Virus record (IMG/VR): IMGVR_UViG_3300030085_002209
Span: 1 to 39,371 of that record
Reading direction: 5' to 3' (one strand)
DNA length: 39,371 nt
DNA from: a virus
The translations under genes and the position numbers were made by a program. Shown here one piece after another: positions 32,326-39,115 of the stretch. Numbering within the stretch: the first letter of the stretch is position 1; every line of letters starts with the position of its first letter. Below the pieces are notes generated by a model. That model was not told where the DNA came from. It ran no database searches and saw nothing but the letters and a program-made list of their open reading frames with translations.

Positions 32326-32753
32326 AACTTTCACAAATCATATTAGAGGGACCCCTAGAATATGATCCTGATTTTAATCGTGAGATAGATAAGATACAAG
32401 ATCAGGGCGGAAAGTACTTAGGTTCAGGCGATTATGGTTCAGTATACCTTTTAAAAGGAAAGGCAGTTAAAGTAACAACAGATTCTATTGAATTAGATCA
32501 CGCTGAAAAACTTAAAGGCAAAAAAACTAATAATTTTGTTTATATTTTTGACGTTAATAGGTTAAATAATAAACTAGGAATTATTACAATGGAGGTTATG
32601 GGAGAATACAAAGGGGATATTCCGGAAGATTTTATTGATAAATTAGAAAAAGAAGCTGTTAGATTTAATATAGATCCAACAGAGTTAGACATAAGACCTG
32701 ATAATTTCATGGTACATCCTAAATCAGGTAAGTTAAAAATGACTGACGTTTAG
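32322..32753 (+). CDS. Miniature protein-kinase-like protein with leader peptide (143 aa)
   Basis: A 143-aa protein with signs of a kinase fold. A glycine-rich loop LGSGDYGSVYLLKG is at 33-46, a VAIK-like lysine in AVKVT (Lys50), a hinge-like ITMEVMGEYKG at about 88-98, a catalytic-loop-like DIRPDNFMV (Asp123, Asn128) and a terminal MTDV in the place of DFG. The usual C-lobe helices after DFG are missing, so it is much shorter than normal kinases (about 250 aa). It may be a minimal kinase or a pseudokinase. The N-terminus MKLSQIILE-G matches a T4-type capsid-targeting leader. It overlaps the preceding gene by 4 nt. Confidence 0.6.
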   Translation: MKLSQIILEGPLEYDPDFNREIDKIQDQGGKYLGSGDYGSVYLLKGKAVKVTTDSIELDHAEKLKGKKTNNFVYIFDVNRLNNKLGIITMEVMGEYKGDIPEDFIDKLEKEAVRFNIDPTELDIRPDNFMVHPKSGKLKMTDV

Positions 32754-32782
32754 TTGGTAAATACAATATTTTTTCATATATT
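32754..32782 (+). promoter_or_regulatory. Bacteroidetes-type promoter (TTG-N20-TATATT)
   Basis: AGTTGG (TTG 32754-32756, directly after the stop of the kinase-like gene) and TATATT (32777-32782) are separated by 20 nt. It drives the primase gene at 32802 and probably the replication and nucleotide-enzyme operon behind it. Confidence 0.8.
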
Positions 32783-32801
32783 ATAGAGTTAACTATGAAG
32801 T

Positions 32802-33728
32802 ATGGATTATAGTTTTTTATTAGGTTCTATAGAAAATATACTAGGAAAAAGCAATAAAAGAGCAAGAGATAATTACGCTTTTCATTGCCCTTTTTGCAAC
32901 CATCGAAAGCCTAAGTTAGAAATCAACATGGCTACAAATGATGAAGGTAAAAACTTTTGGGAATGTTGGGTATGTAAAACTAGAGGACAGTCAATATTTT
33001 CTCTTTTAAGACAACTGAAAGTACCTAAAGTTGAAGCTAATGAAGTACTCAAGTATGTTAAAAGAGGTAAGAAGTATGAGTATAAAAATACGGAAGTAGC
33101 AGAATTACCAAAAGAATTTCAACTACTTTACTCAGCTTCCAGTACTTCTATTATTGCTAATAAAGTTAAAAAATATTTATATGAACGAGGACTTACCGAC
33201 AATGATTTTATTAAATATAGTATTGGATACACAACAGGTGGAGACTATGGAGGAAGAATCATTATCCCAAGCTATTCTTCATCCAATAGGCTCAACTATT
33301 TTGTTGGGAGAACTTATGAGAGAGCTTACTTTAAATATAAAAATCCCGAAACTTCCAAGGACATAGTATTTTTTGAAAACTTAATTAACTGGAATCAACC
33401 TATTATTTTATGTGAAGGAGCATTTGATGCTATTGCCATTCGTAGAAATGCAGTACCTATATTAGGTAAAAGTCTTTCCCCTTCATTATTAAAAAAAATT
33501 ATTACTTCTAAACTAAAAGATATCTACATAGCTTTAGATAAAGATGCTCAAAAAGATGCATTAGAAATAGCAGAAAATTTACTTAACTTAGGTAAGAGGG
33601 TCTTCCTAGTTGATTTAAAACAAAAAGACCCTAGCGAGATGGGCTTCGAAGCTTTTACTCGTCTTATACAATCAGCAGATGAATTAGACTTATCAAGTTT
33701 AATGCTGCATAAAATGGAAGCCATATGA
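32802..33728 (+). CDS. DNA primase (DnaG-type: zinc ribbon and Toprim)
   Basis: A 308-aa primase. A zinc ribbon with Cys29, Cys32, Cys55 and Cys58 (HCPFCNHRK, WECWVCKTRG) comes first. The catalytic core has GGRIIIPSYSSSNRLNYFVG and a Toprim domain with Glu205 in IILCEGAFDAIAI and the Asp-x-Asp pair in ALDKDAQKDAL (Asp246, Asp248). It would make RNA primers for the phage replisome. It is shorter than bacterial DnaG and has no helicase domain, like T4 gp61-type phage primases. It is the first gene after a host-type promoter and overlaps the downstream nuclease gene by 4 nt. Confidence 0.88.
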   Translation: MDYSFLLGSIENILGKSNKRARDNYAFHCPFCNHRKPKLEINMATNDEGKNFWECWVCKTRGQSIFSLLRQLKVPKVEANEVLKYVKRGKKYEYKNTEVAELPKEFQLLYSASSTSIIANKVKKYLYERGLTDNDFIKYSIGYTTGGDYGGRIIIPSYSSSNRLNYFVGRTYERAYFKYKNPETSKDIVFFENLINWNQPIILCEGAFDAIAIRRNAVPILGKSLSPSLLKKIITSKLKDIYIALDKDAQKDALEIAENLLNLGKRVFLVDLKQKDPSEMGFEAFTRLIQSADELDLSSLMLHKMEAI

Positions 33729-34507
33729 TAAGGCAAGGAACTAATATCCTAAAAGAAAATTCAAAAAATAGATTAAATTTTAAACCTGAATTAAAACAAA
33801 TTAATTTTTTAGATCGTAGAGTCTACAAAAGGGACGAAGGAGTTTATTATCCTTCTGTTACCACTATACTACAATATATGCCAAAAAATAAATTTTTTGA
33901 TAACTGGTTAAAAGATGTAGGTCATAACGCTGATCTTATAATGAGAAAAGCAGGAAAGGAAGGTACACAAGTTCATGAAGCAGCAGAAGCTTTAGTAAAA
34001 GGTGAAGAAGTCAATTGGATGGATGATTACGGTAACGCTAAATATTCTCAAATAGTATGGGAAATGATCTTAAAATTTCATGATTTTTGGTCTACTTATA
34101 AACCTAAACTTATATCTACCGAAGAATTTGTATTTTCAGATAAATTTAAGTATGCCGGTACTGCCGATTTATTAGTTGAAATGGACGGTGAAATTTGGTT
34201 ATTAGATTTAAAAACTTCAAACAATCTACATAGATCGTATGATCTTCAACTTGCAGCATACGCTAAAGCAATCGAAGAAGCAAAAGGAATAAAAATACAA
34301 AGAACAGGAATAATTTGGTTAAAAGCTAATACTAGATCAGCATCTAAAAAGAAAGGTGTTTACCAAGGTAAAGGTTGGCAAATTAAAATTATAGATAAAA
34401 TAGATTATAATTTTGACTTATTTCAGACGATTTATAAACTTTACTTATTAGATAACCCTAAGACTGAACCTATTTATAAGAGTTACCCAACAACTCTTAA
34501 AATATGA
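33725..34507 (+). CDS. PD-(D/E)XK family exonuclease (RecB/Cas4-like)
   Basis: A 260-aa nuclease. YYPSVTTILQYMP is followed by GTQVHEAAEALVKG (with His84), Glu133/Glu134, and the active-site set Asp148 in YAGTADLLVEM, Asp161-x-Lys163 in IWLLDLKTS, then QLAAYAKAIEEA (motif with Gln175 and Tyr179). This is the RecB-type nuclease fold without the FeS-binding cysteines of Cas4. It may act in recombination-dependent replication or DNA degradation together with the adjacent primase. It overlaps both neighbours by 4 nt. Confidence 0.85.
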   Translation: MIRQGTNILKENSKNRLNFKPELKQINFLDRRVYKRDEGVYYPSVTTILQYMPKNKFFDNWLKDVGHNADLIMRKAGKEGTQVHEAAEALVKGEEVNWMDDYGNAKYSQIVWEMILKFHDFWSTYKPKLISTEEFVFSDKFKYAGTADLLVEMDGEIWLLDLKTSNNLHRSYDLQLAAYAKAIEEAKGIKIQRTGIIWLKANTRSASKKKGVYQGKGWQIKIIDKIDYNFDLFQTIYKLYLLDNPKTEPIYKSYPTTLKI

Positions 34508-35439
34508 AAAAAATAATAGAATGGCATCAAAATATGGTTTTTAATTTTATGGCCAAGCTTAACTTAGGAGTATATGAAATAGCTTGGATATCATGGCTGA
34601 AAGGTTTATTGATGGGAGCTGTATTTACACTACTATGTAGCTGTGGAGTACAGTTTCAATATGGAGTATTAAATACGGCAGGACAAATAGACGGTATATA
34701 CCAGACTCCAAATACTAAAGTAGATACTATTAGCTCAGTTTTTGATTTAAAAAGGAAGCTCAGAAACGACTTTAATTTTAGGTACGATTTTGCAACTTAT
34801 GCAATGAACCAACCTTATTCTTTCTACTGGAATAATCCTAGATTAGAGGGTATTTGGCGACCATATAATAGGTTTGATGTTTATTTTCATAGCAACTGGT
34901 TTTGGAACGATTGGGCTTTTAATTACCCTTTCCATCATACTTGGGGTTGGAATAATTGGTATAGTTGGAATAGACCATATTACTACTACGGATGGATTAG
35001 ACCTTATAGTCCATGGAATAATTGGTATCAAGGACCTTTTAATAATCAGAGTTACAATATAGTCTATAATGCTAGTAGAAGAGGTAGCTTAACTTCTAAT
35101 CTTAATTCAAGTATTTCTAATAGAATTCAAACTAATAGAGTATTAAACGTAAGTAAAAGACCAGTAAACAATAATGCTGTAAATACATTAATTAATAATT
35201 ATAAACCTAATAACAACTATAATTATAAACCTAGTAACAATAATATTATAATTGTAAAACCTAATAACAATAATAATTGGAAACCGAGTAATAATAATAA
35301 TAACTATAAACCTAGTAATAACTATTCTAGACCAAGCAATAATTACTCAAGACCAAGTAACAACTATTCTAAACCTAGTAATAGCAGTATGTCAAGACCA
35401 TCATCTTCATCTAGAGGTGGTAAAATAAATAGAGAATAA
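34504..35439 (+). CDS. Membrane/lipoprotein-like protein with Tyr/Trp/Asn-rich repeats (311 aa)
   Basis: A 311-aa protein in three parts. The N-terminus (MKKIIEWHQNMVFNFMAKLN) precedes a hydrophobic segment WISWLKGLLMGAVFTLLCSC with a possible lipobox Cys47. A middle part is extremely Tyr/Trp/Asn-rich (WNNWYSWNRPYYYYGWIRPY). The C-terminal about 110 residues are low complexity, built of Asn runs and KPSNN / SRPSNNY repeats. Tyr/Trp-rich lipoproteins of this style are common in Flavobacteria, so host origin of the middle part is likely. The opening segment resembles small phage membrane proteins, so a fusion is possible. It overlaps the nuclease stop by 4 nt. It is likely displayed on the envelope; function unknown. 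Confidence 0.6.
   Translation: MKKIIEWHQNMVFNFMAKLNLGVYEIAWISWLKGLLMGAVFTLLCSCGVQFQYGVLNTAGQIDGIYQTPNTKVDTISSVFDLKRKLRNDFNFRYDFATYAMNQPYSFYWNNPRLEGIWRPYNRFDVYFHSNWFWNDWAFNYPFHHTWGWNNWYSWNRPYYYYGWIRPYSPWNNWYQGPFNNQSYNIVYNASRRGSLTSNLNSSISNRIQTNRVLNVSKRPVNNNAVNTLINNYKPNNNYNYKPSNNNIIIVKPNNNNNWKPSNNNNNYKPSNNYSRPSNNYSRPSNNYSKPSNSSMSRPSSSSRGGKINRE
35203..35400 (+). repeat. Asn/Pro/Ser low-complexity coding repeat
   Basis: Imperfect tandem units encoding [K/R]P-[S/N]-NN(N)Y, at the DNA level variants of AAACCTAGTAATAAC and AGACCAAGTAACAAC. It lies in the 3' third of the gene at 34504. Such A/T-rich tandem units are prone to length change by slippage. Confidence 0.65.
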
Positions 35440-36368
35440 TGATAGAATTACTGAGCCTTATACGAGAACAAATTGAAAAACCTAAAGCAGTAGTAATGGC
35501 TGGTGGTGGAGGAACAGGTAAAACATTTCTCTTGAATCAGTTAGATCTAGATTCTTTGACTCAATTTAATCCTGACAAATACGTCGAAGATCCTAACCAT
35601 CCATTTTACAATAAACTAACACCAGCTACTAACCAAGTAGGTAAGGACGTTGAAACTGCTGCAGAAAAAGGAATTAGTTTTGTTTGGGATACTACTGCTT
35701 CTAATCCGTCTAAAATACAAAAACTTTTAGATAGAGGATATGACGTATATATGATTATGGTTTATGCTCATCCTATGATTTCTTATGCTGCTAATTTTGA
35801 AAGAAAAAGATCTCTTCCTTCTATAGCCGTCTTCTCAACTTGGCGTAATGTATATCAACTAATAAGTAAATATAGAGAAATGTTAGGAGATAATTTATCT
35901 ATATACGTTAGCGATAGAGGCGGTAAATATAAAAAAGAAGTTGAAGAGTTCAATAAAGCAGCAGAGAGAGGAGTAAATGGTGTAAAAGAGTATTTAAAAG
36001 TTTATAACGAAAAAAATCAAGCTGGTAAATCAACTTTCTTTGAACCAGTAAAGATGAACTCAGAAGAGGAAAAAGCTTTTAACGATGCAGTAATAGATAT
36101 AGATTATGATAGAAATAATAGGTCTGAAGATAAAGCAATTAAACAAGCTTTTTTAAAACTATATCAAAAAAACGGCGTAGGACCAGGAGATGACCAATTG
36201 GTAAAAGCTAGAGACGAATTTAGACTTAAAAGAGAAAAATCTCAAAAAAGATTAGATGACGTATTGAAAAATATAGCTGAAATGTTATTTAGTTCTGATT
36301 TTCAAGAACTCCTTAAAACATCTTCTGTTGCAGATATTGATAAAAAAGTACAAAATTTCTTATCATGA
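35439..36368 (+). CDS. P-loop kinase, zeta-toxin-like, with leader peptide
   Basis: A 309-aa protein with a Walker A motif AGGGGTGKT (about residues 21-29) after strand KAVVM. NPDKYVEDPNHPFYNKL and GISFVWDTTASNPSKIQKLL (an acceptor-site-like Asp-Thr-Thr) follow, then YDVYMIMVYAHPMISYAANF. This order resembles zeta-toxin and related small-molecule kinases. The C-terminal 130 residues are charged and helical. The start MIELLSLIRE-Q matches the [I/L]-x-E leader pattern. No epsilon-like antitoxin is next to it. It overlaps the following NTase gene by 4 nt, so a joint role in nucleotide or sugar-nucleotide metabolism is possible. Confidence 0.7.
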   Translation: MIELLSLIREQIEKPKAVVMAGGGGTGKTFLLNQLDLDSLTQFNPDKYVEDPNHPFYNKLTPATNQVGKDVETAAEKGISFVWDTTASNPSKIQKLLDRGYDVYMIMVYAHPMISYAANFERKRSLPSIAVFSTWRNVYQLISKYREMLGDNLSIYVSDRGGKYKKEVEEFNKAAERGVNGVKEYLKVYNEKNQAGKSTFFEPVKMNSEEEKAFNDAVIDIDYDRNNRSEDKAIKQAFLKLYQKNGVGPGDDQLVKARDEFRLKREKSQKRLDDVLKNIAEMLFSSDFQELLKTSSVADIDKKVQNFLS

Positions 36369-37555
36369 TAGCGTTATACCCAGGAGCATTTAAACCACCT
36401 CACAGAGGGCATTTTGAAGTAGTAAAAAGTTTACTACAAGGTAATCATGGAGGTAAAGTTTATGATATAGATAATTATGCTTCAGCAGGTTCTAGTGTAT
36501 TAAAAGGAGATAGTGATAAATTACAAAAAATTCGAAAAGTTTTAGTATTTATAGGAGAAGGAGGAAGAAATGGTATAACTAGAGGTGAATCTACTAAAGT
36601 ATGGAAAATATATGCTAAATATATTCCTGGAGTAGTAATAATGGACGGAGGAAAAAATCCAATGTTGACAGCTAAAGATTATGCCAAAGCAAACCAACAA
36701 GAAAAATTTTATGCTGTAACAGGAGTTAGATCAGAAGAAGATTTACCGGATCTTAAAAGAGTTACAACTTTTAAAAATAGAGATAATGTACAAGGGTTAG
36801 TAATTCCATCTGCTGAAGGTTCAAAAGTTAGAGCAACTGATTTTAGAAAAGCAATCCTTTCAGGTAACTTAGATGAAGTTTTAGATTTTTTTCCTAGTGA
36901 ATTATCAAAAGAAGAAATTTTAAATATTATAAGTATGTTAAAGTCAAGTATTATAGCGGAAAAAATGAGCGACGATTTGGATAACGTTATGGAAAATATT
37001 TTCAAAACCGAAGGGTCATCAGGAACTGCAACAGCACCTAAAAGTATCATACGCTCTGAAGATAGAGATAAGTTATTAAAAGTATTTACTCAACTAAGAA
37101 AAACTTTAGATCCTGAAACATTTGAATTAATATTTAATCAAAATCATATTAGAATACAAATTAAAGATATTGACTTAAAGATAGGATTCGATTATACCCC
37201 TTTTATGGCATCTCTTTTAGAATATATGATTAACGAAGGACATAATATAGTGCCCCTTCCTGAAGTTAAAATTAAGAGAGATATGGTTGAATCATCTGAT
37301 TTTTTCGGTAAAACAGCTTATTATGAACCTACTAAGCAAGAAGTAGTTTTGTATGTTGAAGGTCGGCATCCTAAAGATGTAATGAGATCATTTGCTCATG
37401 AAATGATTCACCATAAACAAAATATTGAAGGTAGGTTAGGTAAAATTAGTACAACTGATACAAATAAAGACGATAATCTACTAGAACTAGAAAAAGAAGC
37501 TTATTTAGAAGGTAATATTGCTTTTAGAAACTGGGAAGACTCAGTAAAAAATTAA
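36365..37555 (+). CDS. Nucleotidyltransferase fused to an HExxH metallopeptidase-like domain
   Basis: A 396-aa two-domain protein. Residues 1-190 form a cytidylyltransferase/NMN-adenylyltransferase-like domain: YPGAFKPPHRGHFEVV with H13-x-G-H16, a loop with VRSEEDLPDL, and SKVRATDFRKAILSG, similar to the ISxTxIR motif. A linker follows, then a C-terminal domain (about 225-396) with MRSFAHEMIHHKQNIEG carrying H345-E346-x-x-H349 and a downstream Glu378 in LELEKEAYLEG, as in gluzincin-type zinc peptidases. The first domain alone has the normal family length. The combination is unusual. It is coupled to the P-loop kinase upstream by 4-nt overlap. Confidence 0.72.
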   Translation: MIALYPGAFKPPHRGHFEVVKSLLQGNHGGKVYDIDNYASAGSSVLKGDSDKLQKIRKVLVFIGEGGRNGITRGESTKVWKIYAKYIPGVVIMDGGKNPMLTAKDYAKANQQEKFYAVTGVRSEEDLPDLKRVTTFKNRDNVQGLVIPSAEGSKVRATDFRKAILSGNLDEVLDFFPSELSKEEILNIISMLKSSIIAEKMSDDLDNVMENIFKTEGSSGTATAPKSIIRSEDRDKLLKVFTQLRKTLDPETFELIFNQNHIRIQIKDIDLKIGFDYTPFMASLLEYMINEGHNIVPLPEVKIKRDMVESSDFFGKTAYYEPTKQEVVLYVEGRHPKDVMRSFAHEMIHHKQNIEGRLGKISTTDTNKDDNLLELEKEAYLEGNIAFRNWEDSVKN

Positions 37556-37563
37556 TTAAAAAG

Positions 37564-37592
37564 TTGGATAATTGTATGGAATTTCTTATATT
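37564..37592 (+). promoter_or_regulatory. Bacteroidetes-type promoter (TTG-N20-TATATT)
   Basis: AGTTGG (TTG 37564-37566) and TATATT (37587-37592, within TTTCTTATATTTA) are separated by 20 nt. It drives the HAD gene at 37624; AAAGGTTAT precedes the ATG. Confidence 0.8.
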
Positions 37593-37623
37593 TAATAAAA
37601 TACTATATTAAAATAAAGGTTAT

Positions 37624-38169
37624 ATGAATACAAGTATTGTAGATTTATTAGAAGCATATCCGCTTCCGGAACAAAAAGAAATGCCACCATATAAAATATA
37701 CTGTGATATGGATGGAGTTTTAACTGATTTTGAATCTCGCTTCGAACATTTTACTGGAATGTCACCAAAAGAGTATGAAAATAATTACGGCACAGCAGCA
37801 TTTTGGAATCTTATAGATGTTGAAGTAGGAGTAAGATTTTGGGTTGGAATGGATTGGATGCCTCAAGGAAAGGAATTATGGAACTTTATTCTTCCTTACA
37901 AACCTGATTTATTAACTTCACCGTCTAGAGATAATAATTCTAGATTAGGTAAAAATTTATGGGTTAAAAATAATTTAAATCCAAAACCGAAAGTAATTTT
38001 TGCTTATTCTGCTGACAAACAAAGATATGCTAATGAAAATAGTATATTAATTGATGATAAAAAATCTAATATTAATGAATGGATAGCAAAAGGTGGAATA
38101 GCTTTTAGAGTAAAAGGAGGAGACATAACACCAGCAATTCAAGGACTTAAAGAACTAGGATATGAATAA
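37624..38169 (+). CDS. HAD-family 5'(3')-deoxyribonucleotidase-like phosphatase
   Basis: A 181-aa HAD phosphatase. Motif I is IYCDMDGVLTDFE (nucleophile Asp28, acid/base Asp30). FWVGMDWMPQGKELWNFI is cap-like. The TSPSRD segment gives motif II. Motif III/IV lies in KVIFAYSADKQRYA and NSILIDDKKSNINEW. The overall pattern matches phage 5'(3')-deoxyribonucleotidases, which remove phosphate from dNMPs and help tune pools. The first 15 residues (MNTSIVDLLE-AYPLPE) precede the core and look like a leader ending L-L-E. It has its own promoter and an 8-nt overlap with the zinc-ribbon gene. Confidence 0.8.
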   Translation: MNTSIVDLLEAYPLPEQKEMPPYKIYCDMDGVLTDFESRFEHFTGMSPKEYENNYGTAAFWNLIDVEVGVRFWVGMDWMPQGKELWNFILPYKPDLLTSPSRDNNSRLGKNLWVKNNLNPKPKVIFAYSADKQRYANENSILIDDKKSNINEWIAKGGIAFRVKGGDITPAIQGLKELGYE

Positions 38170-38737
38170 CGATTCAGTACTAAAAAAGGAATTTAAAAAA
38201 TCTGACGTACAGAGAGTTAGAAACTTAGTTAATAAAGATTTTACCGGAGCTACTAAATCACAATCAGGATATAAAAAATCTTACAAAAGATATAAGGAAG
38301 GTGATATTTGGGAAGTAGATGGAAGAAAATGGACTATTAAAAATGGTATCAAACAAAATATTACTAAATTAGATTCTGCAAAAAAATCAATTAGAATTCC
38401 TTTAATTTGTCCTAAATGTAGCAAATCTCTTAAACATCATCTACATACTAAAATGTATAAAATACATGGATTCTGCTTAGACTGTACTGTAGATATGGAA
38501 CATAAACTTAAACTAGCAGGATTATATAAGCAGTACGAACAGCGTATGCTTCAAGGGAATATGAAAGTTTTTGCTCAAGATATAGAAGCATGGGCTGGAG
38601 AATTAGTTAATACTAATGATAGTTATGTTACCGAAGGTGGAGATATAGAAGATTGGAGATCTAATAATCAAAAAAATAAAGAGTTTTTAAGCGATATAAA
38701 AGAATATATCCAACATCTTTCTAAACACATAAAATAG
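38162..38737 (+). CDS. Conserved zinc-ribbon phage protein (191 aa)
   Basis: A 191-aa protein. The N-terminal half is basic (KKSDVQRVRNLVNKDFTG, then EGDIWEVDGRKWTIKNGIKQ). A zinc ribbon follows, with CPKCSKSLKHHLHTKMYKIH and GFCLDCTVDMEHKLKLAG, i.e. C-x2-C and C-x2-C spaced by about 24 residues with His between. This arrangement is frequent in marine phages as a conserved hypothetical. It could bind nucleic acid or be a regulator. Overlaps the HAD gene by 8 nt. Confidence 0.65.
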   Translation: MNNDSVLKKEFKKSDVQRVRNLVNKDFTGATKSQSGYKKSYKRYKEGDIWEVDGRKWTIKNGIKQNITKLDSAKKSIRIPLICPKCSKSLKHHLHTKMYKIHGFCLDCTVDMEHKLKLAGLYKQYEQRMLQGNMKVFAQDIEAWAGELVNTNDSYVTEGGDIEDWRSNNQKNKEFLSDIKEYIQHLSKHIK

Positions 38738-38761
38738 GTATATTTATATATAAACCTATTT
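38732..38761 (+). terminator. Inverted repeat at gene end (possible terminator)
   Basis: AAATAGGT (38732-38739) and ACCTATTT (38754-38761) are perfect inverted copies flanking an AT-rich loop that contains TATTTATATATA. The left arm includes the stop codon of the preceding gene and the right arm ends 6 nt before the ATG at 38768. It could form a hairpin in the mRNA, though it is AT-rich and lacks a U tail. Confidence 0.35.
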
Positions 38762-38767
38762 AATACT

Positions 38768-39115
38768 ATGACACAGAAACAATTATTAGAATCTGTACTT
38801 TCTGAAATAGTTCATATCAAAAAACATATGCCTAATGGAGAATTAAAGCAAATGCAAAAAGATATGGAAGATTTAAAAGAAAACATTTCAGACCTTAAAT
38901 ATACTTTACTTAATCCTGATAATGGAGTTATAGTTACTACTAATAAAAATACTGCCTTTCGCAAATCTATGGAAAGTAATGAAAGAGACTTTTTAGCAAA
39001 AATGATTGAATTAGAAGGTATAAAACGTTGGAAGGAAGGAGTTACTAAAGCTCTGTGGATACTATTCACAGCACTAGCAGGCATTATAATAAGATTATTA
39101 ACTGAAGTAGTATAA
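38768..39115 (+). CDS. Coiled-coil protein with C-terminal membrane anchor (XhlA-like layout)
   Basis: A 115-aa protein with a long helical, coiled-coil N-terminal region (MPNGELKQMQKDMEDLKENI) and one C-terminal hydrophobic helix (ALWILFTALAGIIIRLLTEV). This layout is like haemolysin/holin-associated XhlA proteins. The first residues MTQKQLLESVLSEI have the leader-like L-x-E pattern. A lysis or membrane-attachment role is possible, but no endolysin is seen nearby. The stop overlaps the ATG of the following gene (TAATG). Confidence 0.6.
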   Translation: MTQKQLLESVLSEIVHIKKHMPNGELKQMQKDMEDLKENISDLKYTLLNPDNGVIVTTNKNTAFRKSMESNERDFLAKMIELEGIKRWKEGVTKALWILFTALAGIIIRLLTEVV

